From contig CM055896.1 in the NCBI GenBank assembly GCA_029582155.1, forward strand, positions 8,264,482 to 8,328,481: a stretch of 64,000 bases of DNA, given 5' to 3'. A program made the position numbers and the translations under genes. Positions within the stretch are counted from its first letter, which is position 1. Each line of letters begins with the position of its first letter. Shown here piece by piece: positions 27,495-39,400 of this stretch. Source of the stretch: Panopea generosa (Eukaryota; Mollusca; Bivalvia; Adapedonta; Hiatellidae). The notes under the pieces are model-generated. The model worked only from the letters and a program-made list of their open reading frames with translations, was not told where the DNA came from and searched no databases.

Positions 27495-30400
27495 TGAAAT
27501 CACAAAGTATATCATTTAGTGACGTGAAATATAATGTGTCTTGATAACAGTGTTAATAAGTCACGACTGTTTATATACGTTGTGTCTGTATATGTTCCGT
27601 GGATTCTCTTATAGGGTTATTGGGACGGTCAGTAAAGAACACAAGGCACAGGAAATATAATATAGCTGGAACTAATAAAACACGACGGTTCTTGCCATTA
27701 GAATGTATTTCTGAAGTGGGCATACATAAACATAAACATGTTATAAACAATAACAGCAATAAGTCAAACGATAACAATAGTTCACATTATATTTATCATA
27801 TTATATCTACCGTGAACGGGATCAGCAATACCAATCGTAGGCTTTACATCATCGTCAAATACCAACGAGTAAACCATTCCGATGATGAATGGAGAGTATC
27901 GGAATTGAAACCCTTGGGTAGCCGACTATGGGCTTGCATATGTTTACATCGCCTTAAGCCTATTATTAACTTCCGTTTACATAATTGATTGATTGATTGG
28001 ATATTTAGCATCATTTTATGCCATCGAGGGCTAACAGACGATCAGTGAACCTAACCACTGTTTCCTGGGATCCTGCAAATTTAACAAGAATTCGAGCACA
28101 CCCCATCTCCGCAAGTAACTGGTAACTTTCCCACTTGAATCAGCGCTGAGAGACGAATGCGACGCAATGTTGTATATCAACCACCAGGGAGATTGTGGCC
28201 GGGCGGAGATTCAAACTCACGACCCCTGGATTTGTAGTCAGACACGCTAACGACTGTGCTAATCGGGCCCGGATTACCTGTATGAGCTCACATAATGTCA
28301 TTACATACATAAAATGTATGCATAATTTGAAATAAAATGCCATTTTTAATATGCTGTATGAATCATCTGTTTTATGGCGTAACAGCTCGGGTGTATCATT
28401 GTCCGTGAATGTTCAACGCAACAGTGGCCTAGGTCTGACTCATTTCGTCATATTTTGGTCTTTATCTACGTCTTACTTGTTTCTATATATTCTATATGAT
28501 AGCCATTCTATGTTTATCCTTGGTTATTGTTCAGCGTTTATCAATGAGGTACTCCACGTAGCAGACATCGAGCGTGATTTGTCTAAGCTGTGATAACTTG
28601 TTTCGCAATTGAAGTAACATAAATGAGTTTAAATCATAAGTTTTAAATAGCGCAATTTTCAACACTTACAGAATATCAATTAAGGGTGCCAGTTTTACCA
28701 GGCCCTAGAATGAAGCTAAAGATGAGGAAACAATGGGTAGTTTGCAAACTGGCAAACTGTATCACATACTATGTTTAATTATATTTCTGTACCTTTTTCT
28801 AGCCATGCAAAATACAAGATATGGTTGTTGGCGATACCAAAGATAATGATTGTGACCTACTTATAAACGAAGACGACTGCTACCACGGATATGGGGTCTA
28901 TGCAGAAGGTAAGTTTATACTTGTTCTTGTCACGTGACAATCCGGTATGCTTGATTCAGAGAGCATTAGTTTAATTTGCCAATACTTCACATAAACTAAT
29001 CACATCACCGGATATTTGAGTTAATTTTATAATGTTTGTTTATAATAGTCTCGTACTTTCAAAACTGTATTATAGATACATTCCTCGCATTGTCAACGAG
29101 GAGTAACTACGTCACGCACACCGGCTAAATACAGTGTCGTCACCTTGTTTCAAAATCTTCGATTCTGGATACATGTACATGTGCAAATTTTATAGGTTAC
29201 ACCGACCTTTTGAGTATTAGAGGAATCTATTTAACCTATATATATATATATATATACATATATATAAGTGCGACCTATAAAATTCCGAATTGCAAAATTT
29301 TCTGTAACGTTTGCCTTTAGAATTTCAGGAATTTTATAGGTCGCGCTGATTCTTAATTTTAATAATTGGACACTGCTACACACTGGTTTCTTTATTTTGG
29401 TAACTTGGACACTGCTACACACTGGTTTCTTTATTTTGGTAACTTGGACACTGCTACACACTGGTTTCTTTATTTAAATAACTTGGTCACTGATACATAT
29501 CTGGTTTATTATATAAGTACTTTGGACACTGCTAAATATCTGGTTTCTTTTTATAAGTCCCTTGGACACTGCTAAATATATGGGGGAGGGAGAGGGGGGG
29601 GGGGGGGGTAAGTAACTTGGACATTGCTACATATCTGGTTCCTTGATATAGCAACTTAAGCACTACCACAAATCTTGTTTCTTTTATTTGACATAATTGA
29701 CACTGCTACATAGCTGATTTCTTTTATTATGACACTGGGACGCTGCTATATATCTGGTTTTTATTTTGATAATTTGAACATTGCTGTATATCTGGTTTGT
29801 TTATTTAGTTAACTGAGAAACTGCTAAATATCTGGTTTCATTATGTTTATATCTTGGCTTTATACATTGTTTCTTTTATTTGACACCTAAGACAATCATG
29901 ATACTTAGCTGAAAACTTGGGCAGTGCTACATGTCTGTTGTCTTTATTTAATTAACTTAGACTTTGCTACATATCTGGTTTCTTTATTTAAATATCTTGG
30001 ACATTGTTACATATCTGTTTTCTTTATTTTGGCAACTTGGACACTGCTACATAAATTGTACTTTGATTTGGCAACGTGGGCACTGCCTTATATCTGGTTT
30101 ATTTTATTTGATAACTTGGACACTTTTACATATCTGTTTTATTTATTTTAGTATCTTAGACATGACTACATATCTGGTTTCATTATTTTAGTATCTTGGA
30201 CACTGCTACATATCTCGATTCATTACTTTAGTATCTTGTACACTGCCACATGTCTGATTTCATTATTTTGGTAACTTGGACACTGCTACATATCTGTTTT
30301 TTTTAATTTAGTATCTTGGACACTGCTTATTGTCTGGTTTCTTTATTTAGGTAACTTGCACACTGCTACATATTTGATTTATTTAATTTAGTATCTTGGA

Positions 30401-33400
30401 CACTGCTACATATCTGGTTTATTTATTTTAGTAACTTGGACACTGCTACATATCTGGTTTCAATATTTTAGTATCTTGGACACTGCTACATATCTGGTTT
30501 CATTATTTTAGTATCTTGGACACTGCTACATATCTGGCTTATTTATTTTAGTATCTTGGACACTGCTACATATCTGGTATATTTATCTTAGTATCTTGGA
30601 CACTGCTTCATATCTGTTTCCATTATATTAGTATATTGGACACGGCTACATATCTGGTTTCATTATTTTAGTATTTTGGACATTGCTACATATATGATTT
30701 CAATCTTTTAGTATATTGGACACTGCTTCATATCTGATTTCTTTAATTTAATATATTGGACACTGCTATATATCTGATTTCGTTAATTTAGTATCTTGGA
30801 CAATGCTATATGTCTGTTTTTTTATTTAGGTAACTTTGACACTGCTACATATCTGATTTCTTAAATTTAGTATGTTGGACACTGCTACATGTCTGGTTCT
30901 TTATTTAGGTAACTTGGACACTGCTCTGTATCTGATTTCTTTAATTTAGTATATTGGACACTGCTCTATATCAGGTTTCATTATATTAGTATCTTGGACA
31001 CTGCTACATATCTGGTTTATTTATATTAGTATCTTGGACACTGCTACACATCTGGTTTCATTATATTGGTATCTTGGACACTACTACATATATGATTTCA
31101 TTATTTTAGTATATTGGACACTGCTCCATATCGGGTTTCTTTAATTAAGTATCTTAACCACTGCTACATATCTGGTTTCATTGTTTTAGTATATTGGACA
31201 CTTCTACATATCTGATTTTCTAATTTTTAGAATTTAGGACACTGCTTCATATCTGATTTCTTTAATGTATTAACTTATACACTGCTACATGTCTGTTTTC
31301 TTTTATTTGGTTACTTAGGCACTGCTACATGTCTGGTTTCTTTATTTAAGTATCTTGGACACTGTTACATATCTGTTTCCTTTATTTTGGCAACTTGGAC
31401 ACTGCAACATAAACTGTTCTTTGACTTGGCAACTTGGGCACTGCCTTATATCTGGTTTATTTTATTTGACAACTTGGACACTTCTTCATATCTGTTTAAT
31501 TTATTTTTGTATCTTAGACACGGCTACATATCTGGTTTCATTATTTTACTATATTGGACACTGCTACATATCTGTGGCTTCTTTTCTTAGGTACCTTGGA
31601 CACTACTACAAATCTTGTTTCTTTTTTAAGGTACCTTTGACTCTACTACATATGTGGTTTCTTTTTTAGGTACCTTGGACACTTCTACAAATCTGGTTTT
31701 TTTTCTTATGTACCTTGGACACTACTACATATATTGTTTCTTTTCTTATGTACCTTGGACACTACTACAAATCTGGTTTGTTTTATATATATCGGTGATA
31801 AAGCGAAAGTATGCTCAAACAAATGCGTTACTGAATTTAGTATACCACGTGTCTAGTCATAGAAACAGAATTTTTCCTTCTTATTTGTAATCAATACAAG
31901 ATAACAATTCAATTCAATGCGTTTATTCGTGATTAAGGCCTCCAGCCTATGACACATATAACAATGTACAGACAAAGAATATACACATGTGCATTGCAGA
32001 CAAGTATTAATATGATTAATAATATGTGATTAATTATGATTGTTTTACTGTACAATTCAAGAAACATGTTCCTACTTAACGTTGCATAATAAATGTATGA
32101 AGCAACATCCTGAATAGTTTTTACATTCTGACTTGCTAAAAATATGTGCAATTTATGAATATTTCTACCAGTTCTATATTTTCGTGGTATAATATATAAT
32201 GAGCGTAAATCTGTGTAAATAGGACAGACAAGAATAAAATGCAATTTATCTTCTACTTAATTGAGTGAAAAAACTCTACAAATGCGTTCATTTCTAGGGA
32301 TACTATTGTACCTTCCTCTTTCCACTTCCAAGCTATTTACCCGAGTTCTAATCTGTGCAAGTATAAAAGCATGTTTCTTTCCCATAATACGGTTTGATAT
32401 GCTTAAATTCACCATCAGTTTATGTGTTGACTTTGAATATGGTATACCAATTATGTAAATATTTATTTTTCATTTTCTTTGTTAAAACCTCTGAAAAATA
32501 AGTTTATTCTCCACTCTTTGGTTCAATCATATATGATATCTAAAGCAGTTTTCAGACAACATTAGTTCTATCTCTCTAGCTAGCCCAATTCATATAGCAG
32601 TTGTTAGTCATATTCATTAATTATTACATAGTATAACATTTTCTACGCATGTAGTTGTTGGCATATTTTTAATTTCACACCAGTACTTTAGACAGTGTCA
32701 CGCTGATTCAATCCATACCGGAAATCGCCAACAGTCTCCCAGGACAGCTGCATTTCGTTCCATTGGTGCAATAAGGTACCAAGTGTATATAAAATAAGAA
32801 GAGACTTGGTACCTTATTGCACCAATGGGGCGATTTGTAGATCTGTTGCAGATACAAAAATATCTTTTGCACGCATATCTATGAATCAACTCCGTGGACT
32901 CTCTAGACTGGAATCCCAACAGTTCGGAACCATAAAGCATTATTTGTAAAACTTTAGTGTTAAATACCTTAAAGAAAATATGGTTGTCTATATTTGAACA
33001 TAGACGACAATATAGAAATCAGTGCTCATTTGTCCATAAAAGGGTATGTATTTTGCCATCTAATTAAGCAAAAGGCGGGAGGTGAATGTCACACTAACAT
33101 ACATGAATGACTGTACGACCTCGTCACATGTTCCATCATAGGTCCAATGTTCATCAATAGAGAGTCTGCCACCTTTTTTAAAGACCATTATTTAAGATTT
33201 ATGAATGTTAACCTTTTTAAAACTATCATTTCTAAATTCCTTTAATACATTGCGCTTTCTCTGAAGTGCCGGACCCGATTAGCCCAGTCGGTTACGCGTC
33301 TGACCAGGAGTCGTGAGTTCGAATCCCCCGCTCGGCAACAGTCTCCGTGATGATTGATATACGACATTGTGTCTCATTATCATTCGTCTCTCATTACTGA

Positions 33401-36400
33401 TTCAAGTGGGAAAGTTATCAGTTACTTGCGGAGATGGGGTGTGCTCGAGTACTGGTTAATCCCAGAAAACAGTGGTTAGGTTAACTGATCGTCTGTTAGC
33501 CCTCGATGGCATAAAATGACGCTAAATATTCAACCAAAATCAATTTCCCTGAAGTCCACAAATTGTGTGCTTTAATAATAATAATGTAACTTCATCAGCA
33601 AACATAAACAATCTTGATGCCTTTAATGCAATTGGAATTTTGCATTTTGCTTGCTACTCATCTATAAACAAGCAAAATAATTTTTGAGAAGCCAAACACC
33701 CATATTTTCTATCTTCTCTCTTTTGTATGTGTTCTCAGTACAATTCTCTTTCTTTTGTATAAGTACTAAACACACGCATCCGATCTTCTGTTATTTGTAT
33801 TGTTATTAAATAAAGCCATGCTTTTTTAGATTTTGATCTGGACGGTGGATTCGGTGAAGATTGTCATGTTGATATAACAGGTATTTACGACTATGTTTTT
33901 TCTTAATTGACTTTACATGTCATTACGTGAAATTATTAAATGATCCACATATACACAACTCATATTAAAGACAAGGAGACCAGATGAGTCTGTTTTTATC
34001 ATATGTGATAGTAAATATAACTGACGGATCGCTCTTGCATACAGTGGTTATTTTGTAACTTACGGACTGTTATTATATACAGTGGTGATAGTAAATATAA
34101 CTTACGGATTGTTATTGTATACAGTGGTTATTATGTAACTTACGGATTGTTATTGTATACAGTGGTTATTATGTAACTTACGGATTGTTATTGTATACAG
34201 TGGTGATAGTAAATATAACCTAGGGATTGTTATTGTATACAGTGGTTATTTTGTAACTTACGGACTGTTATTATATACAGTGGTGATAGTAAATATAACT
34301 TACGGATTGTTATTGTATACAGTGGTTATTTTGTAACTTACGGACTGTTATTATATGCAGTGGTGATAGTAAATATAACTTACGGATTGTTATTGTATAC
34401 AGTGGTTATTATGTAACTTACGGATTGTTATTGTATACAGTGGTGATAGTAAATATAACCTAGGGATTGTTATTGTATACAGTGGTTATTTTGTATCTTA
34501 CGGACTGTTATTATATACAATGGTGATAGTAAATATAACTTACGGATTGTTATTGTATACAGTGGTTATTTTGTAACTTACGGACTGTTATTATATACAG
34601 TGGTGATAGTAAATATAACTTACGGATTGTTATTGTATACAGTGGTTATTATGTAACTTACGGATTGTTATTGTATACAGTGGTGATAGTAAATATAACC
34701 TAGGGATTGTTATTGTATGCAGTGGTGGTATTACATAATACAACTTACGGATTGCTGTTGTATACAGTGGTTATTATATAACTTACTGATTGTTATTGTA
34801 TACAGTGGTGATAGTAATTATAACTTACGGATTGTTATTGTATACAGTGGTTATTATGTAACTTACGGATTGTTATTGTATACAGTGGTGAGAGTATTTA
34901 TAACTTACGGATTGTTATTGTATACAGTGGTTATAATGTAACTTACGGATTGTTATTGTATACAGTGGTGATAGTACATATAACTGACGGATCGCTCTTG
35001 CATACAGTGGTTATTATGTAACTTACGGATTGTTATTGTATACAGTGGTGATAGTAAATATAACCTACGGATTGTTATTGTATACAGTGGTGATAGTACA
35101 TATAACTGACAGATTGCTCTTGCATACAGTGGTTATTATGTAACTTACGGATTGTAATTGTATACAGTGGTGATAGTAAATATAACTAACGGATTGTTAT
35201 TGTATACAGTGGTTATTATGTAACTTACGAATTGTTATTGTATACAGTGGTGATAGTAAATATAACTAACGGATTGTTATTGTATACAGTGGTTATTATG
35301 TAACTTACGAATTGTTATTGTATACAGTGGTGATAGTAAATATAACTTACGGATTGTTATTGTATACAGTGGTGATAGTAAAAATAACTTACGGATTGTT
35401 ATTGTATAAAGTGGTGATAGTAAATCTAACTTACGGATTGTTATTGTATGCAGTGGGGATATTACATAATACAACTTACGGATTGCTGTTGTATATGGTG
35501 GTTATTATGTAACTTACGGATTGTTATTATATACAGTGGTGATAGTTAATATAACTTACGGATTGTTAATGTATGCAGTGGTGATATTACATAATACAAC
35601 TTACGGATTGCTGTTGTATACAGTGGTAATAGTAAATATAACTTACGGATTGTTATTGTATAAAGTGGTGATAGTAAATATATCTTACGGATTGTTATTG
35701 TATGCAGTGGTGATATAACATAATACAACTTACGGATTGCTGTTGCATACAGTGGTTATTATGTAACTTACGGATTGATATTGTATACAGTGGTGATAGT
35801 AAATATAAGTTACGGATTGTTATCGTATACAGTGGTGATGATATAACCTACGGATTGTTATTGTATAAAGTGGCGATAGTAAATATAACTTACGGATTGT
35901 TATTGTATACAGTGATTATCATGTAACTTACGAATTGTTATTGTATACAGTGGTGATAGTATATATAACTTACGGATTGCTGTTGCATACAGTGGTGATA
36001 GTAAATATAACTTACGGATTGTTATTGTATGCAGTGGTGGTATTACATAATACAACTTACGGATTGCTGTTGTATTCAGTGATTATTATGTAACTCACGG
36101 ATTGTTATTGTATACAGTGTTGATAGTATATACAACTTACGGATTGCTGTTGTAAACAGTGGTGACAGTGCATATATAACTTACGGATTGCTGTTGTAAA
36201 CAGTGGTGATAGTACATATATAACTTACGGATTGTTTTTGTATACAGAGGTGATAGTACATATTATATAACTGACGGATTGTTATTGCATACAGTGGTGA
36301 TAGTAAATATAACTTACGGATTGTTATTGTATGCAGTGGTGGTATTACATAATACAACTTACGGATTGCTGTTGTATTCAGTGATTATTATGTAACTCAC

Positions 36401-39400
36401 GGATTGTTATTGTATACAGTGTTGATAGTATATACAACTTACGGATTGCTGTTGTAAACAGTGGTGATAGTGCATATATAACTTACGGATTGCTGTTGTA
36501 AACAGTGGTGATAGTACATATATAACTTACGGATTGTTTTTGTATACAGAGGTGATAGTACATATTATATAACTGACGGATTGTTATTGTATACAGTGGT
36601 GATAGTACATATACAACTTACGGATTGCTGTTGTATACAGTGGTGAGACACATATATAACTTACGGATTGCTGTTGTAAACAGTGGTGATAGTACATATA
36701 TAACTTACGGAATGATGTTGTATACAGTGGTGATACACATATATAACTTACGGATTGCTGTTGTAAACAGTGGTGATAGTACATATATAACTTACGGATT
36801 ACTTTTGTATACAGTGGTGATACACATATATAACTTACGGATTGCTGTTGTAAACAGTGGTGATACACATATATAACTTACGGATTGCTGTTGTATACAG
36901 TGGTGATAGTACATATATAACTTACGGATTGTTGTTGCATACATTAGTGATAGTAAATATAACTTACTGTAGTTGGTGTATATACGAATCATCCCTATCG
37001 AGCTAAAGTAAATAAGTATAAACAAACACAACTTTTAATTAAAAATCAAATATATAATATAAAAATATTATTACACAATATAATGTTATTTGCTGCAATT
37101 GAAACCATTTCTACTGAGATAAGCAATGCTACTGTCTTGTGTGTAAGCATTGTATTGTTGCTTGGTTTGAGCAATAACTCTATGAACATATACAAGTAAT
37201 GCTATACTTACGCATTTCCTATAGGCCATACCCTCGTTAACAAGCCACAGGATCCAACATGTCTAGAGTTCAACAAGACCGATAGCAATGGATATTGTTG
37301 GACAATTTGCAAATGTAAATGTTCCTGGAAGGAGAAATTTGAAAGATACAAAGCAATGACTGACGATGAGAGAAAAGCTGTAGCAGAGGCAGACAAAGAA
37401 CAGTACCGCAAAGCGCTTCAAGTAAAGTTTATTGATCATAACAGTATTACTTGATCATAATAGTATTGCTTGATCATAACAGTATTGCTTGATCACAACA
37501 GTATTGCTTGTTCATTACAGTATTGATTGATCATAACAGTATTGCTTGATCACAACAGTATTGCTTGATCATAACAGTATTGCTTGATCACAACAGTATT
37601 GCTTGATCACAACAGCATTGCTTGATCATAACAGTATTGATTGATCACAACAGTATTGTTTGATCATGACAGTATTGCTTGATCACAACAGTATTACTTA
37701 ATCACAACAGTATTGCTTGATCACAACAGTATTGCTTGATCACAACAGTATTACTTGATCACAACAGTATTACTTGATCACAACAGTATTGCTTGATCAT
37801 TACAGTATTACTTGATCACAACAGTATTACTTGATCACAACAATATTGCTTGATCATAACAGTATTGCTTGATCACAACAGTATTACTTGATCACAACAG
37901 TATTGCTTGATCATAACAGTATTGCTTGATCACAACAGTATTACTTGATCACAACCGTATTAATTGATCACAACAGTATTGCTTGATCATAACAGTATTG
38001 CTTGATCACAACAGTATTACTTGATCACAACCGTATTAATTGATCACAACAGTATAGCTTGATCATAACAGTATTGCTTGATATATTCAAAAACGTTTGA
38101 GGTTTAATGTAAGTCGGCTCGGCTCTATATGTCCCGGCTTCAGGACGTAGTTACTGAACTGACGTTATAATAATAATAATAAAATCCAAATTATATTTTC
38201 TGGGGATAACATATTTGGCTAACTAGCCAGTCTGACATATGGTCCTCTAAAGCATACATATTATTTACAACACATATAAACATAAAATTAACGTAACAAA
38301 TATATAAAAGTGCTTTGGTCTAGAATCTTAATAATTGCACATGTAATTAAAATTATTTGTAATATTTTATGAAAATCTATAGTAAATGTTTCAATGTATT
38401 AAAGATCAATTCCATAAAACAAATCTAATTTTTTTTAAAAATTGATTGTTTTTAAAAGTATTTAAAATATGTTTATTGCACAAATAATTATACTTAATGA
38501 CTTTCTATGGTAGTCATATAATTTATGTGCTTATAATGTACCAGACATAAGGCGTGACTTAAGTGAAGCTTTAAATGGCTTTAGTGATTTTGAATGGCAT
38601 ATTGATGTTAGTAGCTTGCTCCATTCTGTAGGACCGCATAAAAAAAAACGCCCTGTCATATGATGTCGTGTAAGACCTAGGAACAAATAATGTATTATTG
38701 GTAGACGATCTTAAGTTTTTCCCATGCTTTGAAGAACATTTTGACAACAGAGTATTTATATGTTCTGGTGCTTGATCATTTAATGATTTGTAGACCATAA
38801 TGCATGCATGATATTGGATTCGTTTATGAAAAGAATATAAGGCATTGACGTAGACATTGTTGCGGCATTATTGCAATAAATGATATATTGGCTGCATGCC
38901 TCACAAATAAATTCAAAACTGTTCTTGATTGCTAGCTAATTTCAAACCTTTTTACATTTATTTTGTATACTGTATCATTTAATTCCCATTTTTCTTGTTT
39001 TATAATTATCTTTAATTCGTACAATGACGGCATTTGTCACTCCTGTAAGACTTCCACCACTGGTGCTACTTGCTTTAAAGACAACAAAATTAAATAAAGT
39101 TTTGTAAAATATCTAGCCGCACCAATATCGTATCAACGCCCCTGTGGAGAGCAGTATTTTTTTTTGAATGTGTGAAGAATATAGTGATGGTTTACATACT
39201 TTTTATATGACTGATAATGACAATGTGTTTGATTATATATACGCTTAAAACATATGGTTTATCCTATAATAATTTACTTATTGTTTCAAACTGGAAAAAA
39301 AATAATGTCAGATTCAGGTCTGTTTGATTACCGATTATCAGAATACTCGAATAAAACTAGAACAAGAAATTGGTATTTGTATATTAATCGAGTAAAGGTT

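Noticed and set aside
27599-27988. 129-codon open frame in intron 5
   Set aside because: No recognisable domain, no paralogous exon in gene B, and the other strand is also partly open.
32698-32940. Possible small gene on the minus strand
   Set aside because: It is LINE coding sequence (MLYGSEL, AAVLGDC) interrupted by a hairpin insertion.
37430-38090. CRISPR-like regular repeat
   Set aside because: Units are directly adjacent, with no unique spacers, in an animal intron: a plain minisatellite.
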